Position numbers and translations under genes: made by a program
Notes under the pieces: model-generated
Seen by the model: only the letters and a program-made list of their open reading frames with translations
Told to the model about the DNA's origin: nothing
Database searches by the model: none
Origin: Hyaloperonospora brassicae
Taxonomy: Eukaryota; Oomycota; Peronosporomycetes; Peronosporales; Peronosporaceae
Direction of reading: 5' to 3'
NCBI GenBank assembly: GCA_947650285.1
Contig: CANTFL010001460.1
Location: 62,001 to 126,000, forward strand
Length of the DNA stretch: 64,000 nucleotides
Shown here: positions 13,095 to 24,503 of the stretch, in pieces
Position numbering within the stretch: the stretch's first letter is position 1
Layout of the letters: every line of letters begins with the position of its first letter

Positions 13095-15711
13095 CATTAT
13101 TTAGGCTTAAATTTTGTATTCTGATATGCACGATTGTATATTTCGCCGTGGCAATGCAATTAGTTGCATGATAGCTCGCCTATTCTTTATTAAATCGCAA
13201 TTGTTAAATCTATCGGTGTTTCTACCAGTGACAATATACCATATTATGAAACGGCATCCATCTAGTCGAAAAATCAATTGAATAGTAGAAAAATATGGGT
13301 GTACTGTAACGGGGCCTTGACGACTACATACTGAACTACCGGTACAGAGCTAACCTTTCACTGACATCAGCGAAAGTCAGTCCCCAGCTAGGTGTAAATA
13401 CTTACACAGAAGAAAGTTACGACTAAGGTGAAGAGTATAGTCGCGGTAAAAGTAAAACTGGTGTTTGATAAAATTAGGTCCCATATCTCTTGTTTCTCTT
13501 GTTCGTCCTGACTTTATTATCTTGATTTGTGTGAGCGTATGATGGCGTCTGCTCACCACTAATTTTGCGCGTCTAGAAGCGATTGGTGATCCAATATCAT
13601 CTCGATATCAACCAGTAAGTTGACCCTTCGGTCATCCCAACAATATCACTATGCTTACTCATATTGTTAGATGAATATTCAATGTAACATTCTATATTGT
13701 CATTTCTTCTTAATGACAACGTCATATAACGGGCTATCCCGTTACATCACCCCCTCCCTAACTGATGATCATGTGGAGAAGCGCAGAAGAATAATGTTGG
13801 AAAGTGTGGATCGCGCCTACCGCATTAAGTTCGAGATCGATTTAATTGGTGGAGTGCGCTCGGAGATAGGCCCGTTGGCACGAATGATGGGACCACACGA
13901 CTGAATGACAGAAAACGACTGTGAAAATTCTGCGGATTGGTCCACCTAACGGTCAAGAAGGAGTATAGTCAAGGATCGACGGCTGACCAATCACGATCCG
14001 CGATCAAGGGCTTGGATCACCAAGTTACAAGGACCCTATCACTCGAGAGGTGAACATCAACTGGAATACTAGATCGCTAACGACAATAGAAAATAGGTGA
14101 ATATGGAAGCAAGCTGGAAAAGTGGATCGTCAAGATCATCAAACATGCGAGGTCTCGGAAGTGACGGCGATTCGACGGTGGATGCCCACTCAAAGACTCG
14201 AGAGATCGATCACGAACCACCCTAAGTAGGTAACGCTTGCTCGTGTGGACACATGACTGTGTGGACACATAATTGGTGTGGAGACATAATAGGTGTGGAA
14301 ACATAATTGGTGTGGACACATAAGTGGTGTGATACACATACCGTGGTCCACTACCCAAGCGGCCCACCCCGAGCAATCCACTGTCCGAGCGACATACCAC
14401 CTAGCGATCCGATACGGAGTATCTGCTGTGGACCACATGATGCACAAGTTACATGACATAGACAGGCGATACACAACAGTGATATAAAGAACAGATAGTC
14501 ATAGTCATAGGTGTTGGAATTGGTTGGTTAACATTAAAGAGAACTGAATTTGCAACGAAAGACACGCGTCGACTTCTCCCGGGCAGGAACTTTGGCCTCC
14601 CGTTGAAGTGAGAGTGACCTGCGTCTATCAAAAAATCGCCTTTGGATTGTGTGGCCAGGCGGAAAATTGGTTCTCACCCCCAAGCTGCGATTGGACGCAG
14701 TGAACCTTACGGTCCGGATTCAAGAATGCGAGGCGGCTCGAGTGGTCAGAAGGCTCGCGGATCAAGCATCGCCCTTGGACAAAGGCGATTCTGGAAGAGC
14801 GCTCAAGTTACAAGCGATCGAGTGAAGAATTTTCACTCGATCCACAACCACGTTTGACTGGGTGAAGCATTTCCACCCGGTCAACCCATATCCCTAAGAC
14901 GGTCAAGTTCAGCTTGGGCTCAAGTCCACCAAGAAGAGCGCAACCCGCCCCACCGACGTGTACACAAGGTGAGCAAGAAGACACATAGCACGAATTCGGG
15001 GTACCCCCTCCGTTTGTCGGTCGTCCGGGCGCCAGTAGAGATTCGGGATCACAAGAAAATAGTGATCACCACACTGACCTCACTAACAACAGTGGGTCTA
15101 GTGCCCTGCTACCTCACGTACCCGTGCGCAGAGAGAGGTGTTACTACGAAACGCAACTGCGTAGTAGTAATGTTAAACCTTTAGAAAGTGTACAGTCATC
15201 GATTGTCTCATCAATTAGTTTTAACTTTCCTATATTTAAGGGTACGTAATCTCAGCACTTATTGCGCACGCCATGCATCAATTAATATGCTATATAATGG
15301 CTATATACAGAAGTCGTTTTCCTCATTGCACATTGAAATCATTTTATAGAATTTATCTTTTTTCAGGACAACGCAGGGCATACATGTTCACGTCGCAACC
15401 AGATATGCTCTATACAAGAGGATTCGCGCGTACTTGACAAGTCATGAAATCCACCTAATCTCAACCCCCATCAAAATTTAAGGTCTATCGTTAGCAGACG
15501 ACTATTTACAAACGAAACGCAGTTCGATCACGTTTGTACATTATAGTCAGCTCTAATTGCATTTAAAGTACAAAAGCGCACGAATTGTGTTAAACGGATG
15601 CGATTCAAATGCCATATTTGTGTCGCTTGTTCCTCTCGATGCCACAACGATGAACTGAGTTTGTCAAAAATTAAATTAACTCACCCTTAAACAGAGCGAG
15701 TCTTTAATTGA
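13095..15711. repeat. Array unit 6
   Basis: X-type unit. It shares CCACCTAATCTCAAC (near 15450) with units 5 and 7, a variant absent from units 1-4. It also shares CTGGAAAAGTGG near 14113 with unit 7, marking a recent common origin of units 6 and 7. Confidence 0.93.
13305..13746 (-). mobile_element. LTR-like segment in array unit 6
   Basis: Same 442-bp X-type segment with intact inverted ends. Confidence 0.75.
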
Positions 15712-18328
15712 CATTATTTAGGCTTAAATTTTGTATTCTGATATGCACGATTGTATATTTCGCCGTGGCAATGCAATTAGTTGTATGATAGCCCACCTGT
15801 TATTTAAGTAATCGAAATTGTTAAATCTATCGGTGTTTCTACCAATGACAATATACCATATTATGAAACGGCATCCATCTAGTCGAAAAATCAATTGAAT
15901 AGTAGAAAAATATGGGTGTACTGTAACGGGGCCTTGACGACTACCTACTGAACTACCGGTACAGAGCTAACCTTTCACTGACATCAGCGAAAGTCAGTCC
16001 CCAGCTAGGTGTAAATACTTACACAGAAGAAAGTTACGACTAAGGTGAAGAGTATAGTCGCGGTAAAAGTAAAACTGGTGTTTGATAAAATTAAGTCCCA
16101 TATCTCTTGTTTCTCTTGTTCGTCCTGACTTTATTATCTTGATTTGTGTGAGCGTATGATGGCGTCTGCTCACCACTAATTTTGCGCGTCTAGAAGCGAT
16201 TGGTGATCCAATATCATCTCGATATCAACCAGTAAGTTGACCCTTCGGTCATCCCAACAATATCACTATGCTTACTCATATTGTTAGATGAATATTCAAT
16301 GTAACATTCTATATTGTCATTTCTTCTTAATGACAACGTCATATAACGGGCTATCCCGTTACATCACCCCCTCCCTAACTGATGATCATGTGGAGAAGCG
16401 CAGAAGAATAATGTTGGAAAGTGTGGATCGCGCCTACCGCATTAAGTTCGAGATCGATTTAATTGGTGGAGTGCGCTCGGAGATAGGCCCGTTGGCACGA
16501 ATGATGGGACCACACGACTGAATGACAGAAAACGACTGTGAAAATTCTGCGGATTGGTCCACCTAACGGTCAAGAAGGAGTATAGTCAAGGATCGACGGC
16601 TGACCAATCACGATCCGCGATCAAGGGCTTGGATCACCAAGTTACAAGGACCCTATCACTCGAGAAGTGAACATCAACTGGAATACTAGATCGCTAACGA
16701 CAATAGAAAATAGGTGAATATGGAAGCAAGCTGGAAAAGTGGATCGTCAAGATCATCAAACATGCGAGGTCTCGGAAGTGACGGCGATTCGACGGTGGAT
16801 GCCCACTCAAAGACTCGAGAGATCGATCACGAACCACCCTAAGTAGGTAACGCTTGCTCGTGTGGACACATGACTGTGTGGACACATAATTGGTGTGGAG
16901 ACATAATAGGTGTGGAAACATAATTGGTGTGGACACATAAGTGGTGTGATACACATACCGTGGTCCACTACCCAAGCGGCCCACCCCGAGCAATCCACTG
17001 TCCGAGCGACATACCACCTAGCGATCCGATACGGAGTATCTGCTGTGGACCACATGATGCACAAGTTACATGACATAGACAGGCGATACACAACAGTGAT
17101 ATAAAGAACAGATAGTCATAGTCATAGGTGTTGGAATTGGTTGGTTAACATTAAAGAGAACTGAATTTGCAACGAAAGACACGCGTCGACTTCTCCCGGG
17201 CAGGAACTTTGGCCTCCCGTTGAAGTGAGAGTGACCTGCGTCTATCAAAAAATCGCCTTTGGATTGTGTGGCCAGGCGGAAAATTGGTTCTCACCCCCAA
17301 GCTGCGATTGGACGCAGTGAACCTTACGGTCCGGATTCAAGAATGCGAGGCGGCTCGAGTGGTCAGAAGGCTCGCGGATCAAGCATCGCCCTTGGACAAA
17401 GGCGATTCTGGGAGAGCGCTCAAGTTACAAGCGATCGAGTGAAGAATTTTCACTCGATCCACAACCACGTTTGACTGGGTGAAGCATTTCCACCCGGTCA
17501 ACCCATTTCCCTAAGACGGTCAAGTTCAGCTTGGGCTCAAGTCCACCAAGAAGAGCGCAACCCGCCCCACCGACGTGTACACAAGGTGAGCAAGAAGACA
17601 CATAGCACGAATTCGGGGTACCCCCTCCGTTTGTCGGTCGTCCGGGCGCCAGTGGAGAGTCGGGATCACAAGAAAATTGTGATCACCACACTGACCTCAC
17701 TAACAACAGTGGGTCTAGTGCCCTGCTACCTCACGTACCCGTGCGCAGAGAGAGGTGTTACTACGAAACGCAACTGCGTAGTAGTAATGTTAAACCTTTA
17801 GAAAGTGTACAGTCATCGATTGTCTCATCAATTAGTTTTAACTTTCCTATATTTAAGGGTACGTAATCTCAGCACTTATTGCGCACGCCATGCATCAATT
17901 AATATGCTATATAATGGCTATATACAGAAGTCGTTTTCCTCATTGCACATTGAAATCATTTTATAGAATTTATCTTTTTTCAGGACAACGCAGGGCATAC
18001 ATGTTCACGTCGCAACCAGATATGCTCTATACAAGAGGATTCGCGCGTACTTGACAAGTCATGAAATCCACCTAATCTCAACCCCCATCAAAATTTAAGG
18101 TCTATCGTTAGCAGACGACTATTTACAAACGAAACGCAGTTCGATCACGTTTGTACATTATAGTCAGCTCTAATTGCATTTAAAGTACAAAAGCGCACGA
18201 ATTGTGTTAAACGGATGCGATTCAAATGCCATATTTGTGTCGCTTGTTCCTCTCGATGCCACAACGATGAACTGAGTTTGTCAAAAATTAAATTAACTCA
18301 CCCTTAAACAGAGCGAGTCTTTAATTGA
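15712..18328. repeat. Array unit 7
   Basis: Mostly X-type, but its first ~120 bp carry Y-like variants (GCCCACCTGTTATTTAAG near 15790), so it too is a mosaic. It is otherwise nearly identical to unit 6. Confidence 0.93.
15922..16363 (-). mobile_element. LTR-like segment in array unit 7
   Basis: Same 442-bp X-type segment with intact inverted ends. Confidence 0.75.
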
Positions 18329-20327
18329 CATTATTTAGGCTTAAATTTTGTATTCTGATATGCACGATTGTATATTTCGCCGTGGCAATGCAATTAGTTG
18401 CATGATAGCTCGCCTATTCTTTATTAAATCGCAATTGTTAAATCTATCGGTGTTTCTACCAGTGACAATATACCATATTATGAAACGGCATCCATCTAGT
18501 CGAAAAATCAATTGAATAGTAGAAAAATATGGGTGTACTGTAACGGGGCCTTGACGACTACATACTGAACTACCGGTACAGAGCTAACCTTTCACTGACA
18601 TCAGCGAAAGTCAGTCCCCAGCTAGGTGTAAATACTTACACAGAGGAAAGTTACGACTAAGGTGAAGAGTATAGTCGCGGTAAAAGTAAAACTGGTGTTT
18701 GATAAAATTAAGTCCCATATCTCTTGTTTCTCTTGTTCGTCCTGACTTTATTATCTTGATTTGTGTGAGCGTATGATGGCGTCTGCTCACCACTAATTTT
18801 GCGCGTCTAGAAGCGATTGGTGATCCAATATCATCTCGATATCAACCAGTAAGTTGACCCTTCGGTCATCCCAACAATATCACTATGCTTACTCATATTG
18901 TTAGATGAATATTCAATGTAACATTCTATATTGTCATTTCTTCTTAATGACAACGTCATATAACGGGCTATCCCGTTACATCACCCCCTCCCTAACTGAT
19001 GATCATGTGGAGAAGCGCAGAAGAATAATGTTGGAAAGTGTGGATCGCGCCTACCGCATTAAGTTCGAGATCGATTTAATTGGTGGAGTGCGCTCGGAGA
19101 TAGGCCCGTTGGCACGAATGGTGGGACCACACGACTGAATGACAGAAAACGACTGTGAAAATTCTGCGGATTGGTCCACCTAACGGTCAAGAAGGAGTAT
19201 AGTCAAGGATCGACGGCTGACCAATCACGATCCGCGATCAAGGGCTTGGATCACCAAGTTACAAGGACCCTATCACTCGAGAGTTGAACATCAACTGGAA
19301 TACTAGATCGCTAACGACAATAGAAAATAGGTGAATATGGAAGCAAGATGGAGGAGTGGATCGTCAAGATCATCAAACATGCGAGGTCTCGGAAGTGACG
19401 GCGATTCGACGGTGGATGCCCACTCAAAGACTCGAGAGATCGATCACGAACCACCCTAAGTAGGAAACGCTTGCTCGTGTGGACACATGACTGTGTGGAC
19501 ACATAATTGGTGTGGAGACATAATAGGTGTGGAAACATAATTGGTGTGGACACATAAGTGGTGTGATACACATACCGTGGTCCACTACCCAAGCGACCCA
19601 CCCCGAGCAATCCACTGTCCGAGCGACATACCACCTAGCGATCCGATACGGAGTATCTGCTGTGGACCACATGATGCACAAGTTACATGACATAGACAGG
19701 CGATACACAACAGTGATATAAAGAACAGATAGTCATAGTCATAGGTGTTGGAATTGGTTGGTTAACATTAAAGAGAACTGAATTTGCAACGAAAGACACG
19801 CGTCGACTTCTCCCGGGCAGGAACTTTGGCCTCCCGTTGAAGTGAGAGTGACCTGCGTCTATCAAAAAATCGCCTTTGGATTGTGTGGCCAGGCGGAAAA
19901 TTGGTTCTCACCCCCAAGCTGCGATTGGACGCAGTGAACCTTACGGTCCGGATTCAAGAATGCGAGGCGGCTCGAGTGGTCAGAAGGCTCGCGGATCAAG
20001 CATCGCCCTTGGACAAAGGCGATTCTGGAAGAGCGCTCAAGTTACAAGCGATCGAGTGAAGAATTTTCACTCGATCCACAACCACGTTTGACTGGGTGAA
20101 GCATTTCCTCCCGGTCAACCCATATCCCTAAGACGGTCAAGTTCAGCTTGGGCTCAAGTCCACCAAGAAGAGCACAACCCGCCCCACAGACGTGTACACG
20201 AGGTGAGGAAGACTTATAGCACAAATTCGGGTTACCCCTCCGTTTGTCGGTCGTCCGGGAGTGGGTGGGTGAGTGTCGGCGAGCGCCAGTAGGAGTCGGG
20301 ATCACAAGTAAATTGTGATCACCACTC
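18329..20327. repeat. Array unit 8, truncated at its right end
   Basis: X-type unit that stops after about 2.0 kb of the 2.62-kb period. Near its end it differs from all others by an extra ~23 bp (GAGTGGGTGGGTGAGTGTCGG) around 20259-20281 and by several small deletions. After the hairpin GATCACAA/TTGTGATC at about 20300-20320 the sequence becomes the 3' region of element A, recognised by comparison with 41716 onward. Confidence 0.9.
18539..18980 (-). mobile_element. LTR-like segment in array unit 8
   Basis: Same 442-bp X-type segment with intact inverted ends. It is the LTR-like copy nearest element A, so it is a candidate for A's displaced 3' LTR. Confidence 0.75.
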
Positions 20328-20328
20328 C

Positions 20329-21466
20329 ACCAGAGTCACTGAGTGACGATCGAATCTTGGGAACCACCCGTTGGAAATTATTGGGACTATCCTACTTGTT
20401 TGGTGAGATCCATGCATACCTGACCTTGTCTCGCATAGTTAGCATATATATGCAAGATGACTTAAAGACCGCGCAGCACGTTGCTGCACCAGCCTCTGCG
20501 GTAGACGACAGATCTCTGCGGCTCGTTCTTTGCCTGCAAAAGACGTTGCTGCAAACACATGTAATATCACATAACATACACACAGTGATTCCGAGTTAGG
20601 GGTCAATTTCTATGAAGAGTCAGATGTGTCTGACTCGGTAAAGGCTTTAGAGACATAGCGATCACCTTTGATACTTCTTTCATCATGATATCTGCCGCAC
20701 GAACATACTCGCGACATGCGTCATAGTCTGATTGGCAGTGATGATGAATACGGTGATGGATACAATTACATATCACCACGGTCAACTCGTGCTCCTTCTC
20801 ACGAGCGCGTTGACGATGGCGCGAGACGAAGTCATAATGAAGATCGTGGTACCGACGAAGTCACTATGTAGAAGAATGATAAGCTGAAGCCGTGGTGTTT
20901 ACCCGAACGACTAATTAAAAGTTTGTCCCACGCGACAAGCCAGCACCATCGAATTCCATAATTCGATACAAGTGATCTTTTTAATGTAAGGTCCATTGCG
21001 AACAACGTTTGCGCTAACAAATACTTCTCTCTCGATGCTTTCTTAATGCATCAATTGTACAAAGGTAATCATATGCGTGACAAGGCCTTTCTTTAGGCGG
21101 CGTGGAACGCGTTTGTCCAACATGTCAAGAATGTAGGACGATAAGGGTGGCTTAACAATTTTGACGCGGGGCGCCTCAAGTTCGAATAGCGAACACCAAT
21201 CGGTGCAAGATACCGGTTGCACTGTTTGTCGAGTGAGACAGACATTCCTTGCTTCACAAGGGGAGATCCTTGTGCGAGTTGTATTGACAACTCGCAACGT
21301 GCACATAGGGATGTATTTTCCCTAAGTTCTCGCTGGGGAAGGACTCACATCTCGACTGAGACACGGGACGCGATTTCAAGTTTGCGAATCGTCTACAAGT
21401 GCCAAAAGCGCGTGTTTTCCGATAGATCCGAAGACTAATCGAATGCGTCTTGTTGCACGGGCGGAC
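20329..21466 (-). mobile_element. Element A, 3' non-coding region
   Basis: About 1.1 kb between the chromodomain and the array junction, with no coding signal. It aligns by eye with 41716-42845 of element B (CACCCGTT near 20360 and 41749; TGACCTTG(T/C)CTCGCATAGTTA near 20420 and 41808). It contains strong hairpins: 20617-20636 (stem GAGTCAGA, loop TGTG), 21255-21274 (CACAAGG) and 21273-21296 (TGCGAGTTG), the last two overlapping by two bases. Confidence 0.7.
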
Positions 21467-21898
21467 TTAATCCTTAACATCAGCCATCAGCTCGGGTCGT
21501 GGCTCCCAGCTGTTATAAGATGGAGAATACCCCCGCCACTGGACGAGGTAACTTGTCCTCACCCCTATCTTCACGCGCTGGCTCAAACTAAGCCCCACGT
21601 AAAAGGGCCGATCACTGTGAGAATCCACCAGCTGCTCCGGTGGTGGTGGAAATACCAGGTACAGCTTAGCAGCCGGGCCTGGAGTAGATCTTTGTTCGGC
21701 ACGAACGATTTCTGACAGAGTTGAGGGACGACGTGGAGCACGAGTACAATCGTCGCCACGACTTGCTTTCGACTGTGTGATGTCTCCGTACCGATCGGGA
21801 AAAATATCGATCGGAATTCGCGTTCGCTCAGCATGAGAACGAATGTGCAGCCCGTCTCTTGCGCGAAGAGCTTCCTCTAGCTCGTCTCGAGACCACAT
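21467..21898 (-). pseudogene. Element A integrase C-terminus and chromodomain
   Basis: A 143-residue open frame. Its last ~30 residues (SYLVQWRGYSPSYNSWEP, then ELM) match the conserved core of retrotransposon chromodomains: aromatic YLVQW, then NSWEP. Chromodomains at the end of integrase are thought to guide insertion to marked heterochromatin. Upstream of it is a proline-rich linker (FPPPPEQLVDS). The frame is out of register with the integrase core, so the protein is broken. Confidence 0.8.
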
Positions 21899-22336
21899 TG
21901 CTGAAGGCCTAAAATGCGAGTTTGGTCATCATTCACAAGAATTTGTCGGTCATACTTTAGCGTGCTAGCTGTCTCTGTTCTAATAAGAGACCTCGTACTT
22001 ATCATACTTTGTTTCCTTTCTGGCGTTCCACCGCATTCGCGATGGAGTCCTAAACGAAACGGACTACCGGTTCTCGAGTCAGCAGGAAGTTCTCTGCTGA
22101 CCCTTTGTTTTGTCTTTCAGTGCGCTTCGTGCGCATTGCTAATAGATTCTTCTCTTCTTTATCGATGTTCTCCACTACCTCGCTGGCATAATCGTTGACG
22201 ATGCTAATATCCCAGCATCGTCATCATTGTCTAAAGTAGCAGTAGCGTTATTGCTACTTCTAATTTCAACTTCTTCGATGTCGACATTATCGACATCGAC
22301 ATCGAACTTATCGGCATGTGCGATGACACATGATGA

Positions 22337-23136
22337 TCAAGAGCCAAAACAATTTTTGCTCGAGCGTTTCCCTTCCCCATTTATCCCAGAGTCACTCTGT
22401 ATTAAGACATGAATACGTGGATGGTATAAGCTATTCACGTAAAAGGGTGTATGCGTCGTGGACGCATGCAAGGAGTTGTTGATGAAGAATTCGACCATCG
22501 GTAAGAATATACTCCAATGTGAAAAGGAGTGGACGTATACACGAAGAATTATTCCGAGGACACGGTTTGCACGTTCTGTCTGACCATTCGTTTCGGGATA
22601 ATCAGAAGTGAACATCTTTAATCGTCTTTCCAATGTGCGGAATACAAATTGCCAAAACTCTACCGTGATTCGATAGTCACCATCAAATACGAGTTCCCGG
22701 GGTAAATCGTGGAGTCGAAATATCGTGTCGATGAAGGCACGCGCACAGCCTTGAGCCATGATCGACTCGGGAGTATCGCAGCAAGATGCATTATTTTGCT
22801 GAAACGATCCACAAACACAAGAATATCATTGTAATTGTGAGTGGCTTTGGGAGACCTAAAGACAAAGTCCACGGAAACGGACTCCCATCACGTGCCGAGG
22901 CCGGCAGAGGTTGCAATGGTGCACAGGATGAAGGACTGGGCTCCCCCGTTGACATACCTCGCAAGCACGTATGTACTTGAGTACGAACTCATATTGGACG
23001 GGCCAGTAAAGGTCACGACATACCAATAGGAAGACTTTCCTTACCACGTTTCCCGCCTGTTGGGGCATCGTGACAGTCGAACATGATAAGCAAGCGCAAC
23101 TTCGCATGATCGAGAACGACGACACGAGGTGTGTGT
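22337..23136 (-). pseudogene. Element A integrase core and zinc-binding region
   Basis: Three overlapping frames carry successive integrase pieces. 22856-23125 has the zinc-binding tail (RACEVCQR). 22660-22872 starts at the first catalytic Asp (MDFVF, then ILVFVDRFSKIMHLAAI). 22337-22759 holds the second Asp region (FDGDYRITVEFWQ) and the catalytic Glu region (DYPETNGQTERANRVL). Together they show the D,D-35-E layout of retroviral-type integrases, but frameshifts separate them. The N-terminal part lies beyond the insertion at 23137-23658. Confidence 0.85.
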
Positions 23137-23658
23137 TAGTGAGTGATGTTGCGGCGACATGTGCAGGATTTATTGCATATTATCTTAGTTGTATTGTTCT
23201 TTGGCAGGGTAATGTTGTGGGATGTTAGCGACATCGACGGAGCAACAGATTAGCTCAGTCTTTTGGAAAGGAGGATTCCAATCGGGTGAGTGCGGGTTTG
23301 AGTCCTACCGGGCAAAGTTAATTGTGACTGATACTCACGACCTGGTGTTTGGGGTTCACCAGAACTGCGACCCACCCGCAGTTACGCCCCCCACAACCAC
23401 GCAATCGTTTTCATTCTGCATATGACGAAGCTGGGTTTCTACCAAAGGTATATTACGAGACGTAATTATCCAGTGATAGGTAAAACAACAGGCGGTGGAT
23501 ACAGGGCACCAATCGGTGGCTGAGAGTCACCGGCTTCTACTATCCATTTGTTTTTGGAGATAAGGACAACATAAATACAACTCATTTTAGGTTTTGATCC
23601 CCGGCCGTAAGCCGTCTTCTTCTTCGCAAAATCTCCATAGCCTAGTGAAATTATAACA
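23137..23658 (+). mobile_element. tRNA-like SINE insertion splitting the integrase of element A
   Basis: About 520 bp with no counterpart in the integrase reading interrupt it between LYYTVVAHDT and PRVVVLDHAKLRL. GTGTGT at 23131-23136 and 23659-23664 is a likely target-site duplication. Inside, on the plus strand, TAGCTCAGTCTTTTGG (23251-23266) resembles a pol III A box. GGTTTGAGTCC (23295-23305) matches the B-box consensus GGTTCGANTCC except at one base. The spacing suits a tRNA-derived promoter. There is no poly-A tail. The ~110 bp before the A box is longer than usual, so this could be a composite or another tRNA-derived repeat. Confidence 0.6.
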
Positions 23659-23854
23659 GTGTGTCGTGGGCAACTACTGTGTAGTACAGCAGACCATCGC
23701 GACTTGTATATCGATCGAAAGAGGGACGGTATAGATCCGGGAAATCTGACAATGATTTCCGGGATGGGTTCGAGGAATGATCCATATAACCGAAGAGATT
23801 TGTATCTCCTGCGTTTGCCTTCCGCACGTCGTCAAGTAAAGGCGACGACGGCAC
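23659..23854 (-). pseudogene. Element A integrase N-terminal part, upstream of the insertion
   Basis: Open frame reading SSPLLDDVRKANAGD then DLYRPSFDRYTSRDGLLYYT, typical of the stretch just before the zinc-binding domain of gypsy integrases. It ends at the insertion boundary and its continuation resumes at 23136. Confidence 0.75.
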
Positions 23855-24087
23855 ACATACTAAAGCGCCGAAACACTGGTCTTGTCTTCATTTTTGACTC
23901 GTTTAGTCGGCCCGAAATCGGGCCGACATGCAAGCGCATAAGAAACGACTTTAAATCGTCCTGGTATGTAATTTGTGGATTAGTTTTACTCCGCGAAGAA
24001 CGAAAACCACGTCGCCATTCGGGGTGATAGGTGTTGACATTTTACGGTTAAGCTTAGTGTTGCATGGTCCGTATAGACGATGAAAGG

Positions 24088-24459
24088 TCAATCTTTCATG
24101 AGGTCGACGCGAAGCTTAGCCAGTGCGTACTTCAGGCAAAGGAGTTTCTCGTCATGGACTGAATAATTACGCTTAGCTGTTTGTAGTTGACGCGACTGAT
24201 AGCAGATGACATGCTCCACGTCATTTGTGTCATACTGCATCAATGCACAGCCGATTGCAAAATTGCTGGCTTCACAGACCACACTATGGTCTGTCTTAAT
24301 CTGCAATCGCCAATTCTGGCGATTGCGTAAAACTCTGCTTGATGCCCTGAAAGGAACGCTGACAGTCAGCGTTACATGACCAAATATAGTTTTGCCTTGA
24401 GAAACCAAGAAAGAAATATGCACAATTATTTCGGCATAGTTGCGCGAGTACTTGTGCAA
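24088..24459 (-). pseudogene. Element A RNase H domain
   Basis: A 123-residue frame with SVVCEASNFAIGCALMQYD followed by YQSRQL and NYSVHDEKLLCLKYAL, the RNase H fold that in gypsy elements removes the RNA template strand during reverse transcription. The usual DAS aspartate is Glu here (residue 63), one more sign of decay. The frame is not continuous with the RT frame upstream. Confidence 0.8.
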
Positions 24460-24503
24460 GTACGACGCTAATCCGATAAACTACGGCAGCCTTTTGATAA
24501 TGA

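Larger units (their letters stand above)
1..20327. repeat. Tandem array of ~2.62-kb LTR-containing units (7 full + 1 partial)
   Basis: The same ~2,617-2,622 bp sequence recurs head to tail. Taking the motif CATTATTTAGGC as phase marker, units start at 1, 2619, 5236, 7855, 10473, 13095, 15712 and 18329. The last stops near 20327, where the sequence switches to the 3' region of gypsy element A. The window opens inside the array, so its left end is unseen. Units are nearly identical by eye (mostly point changes and 1-4 bp indels). Every unit holds one LTR-like segment, one 17-bp minisatellite and a leader-like stretch also found, diverged, at 37.9-38.45 kb and inverted at 55.87-56.47 kb. Short ORFs recur in every unit but none resembles a known protein and several only translate the minisatellite. 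I infer an amplified, non-coding, LTR-retrotransposon-derived repeat. Confidence 0.95.

Noticed and set aside
1..20327. Possible rDNA intergenic spacer or CRISPR array
   Set aside because: No rRNA sequence is present in or between units, the period is far too long for CRISPR, and units lack unique spacers.
23243..23315. Functional tRNA gene
   Set aside because: A- and B-box-like motifs are present, but the arms pair poorly and the acceptor stem is not convincing. Better explained as a tRNA-derived repeat.
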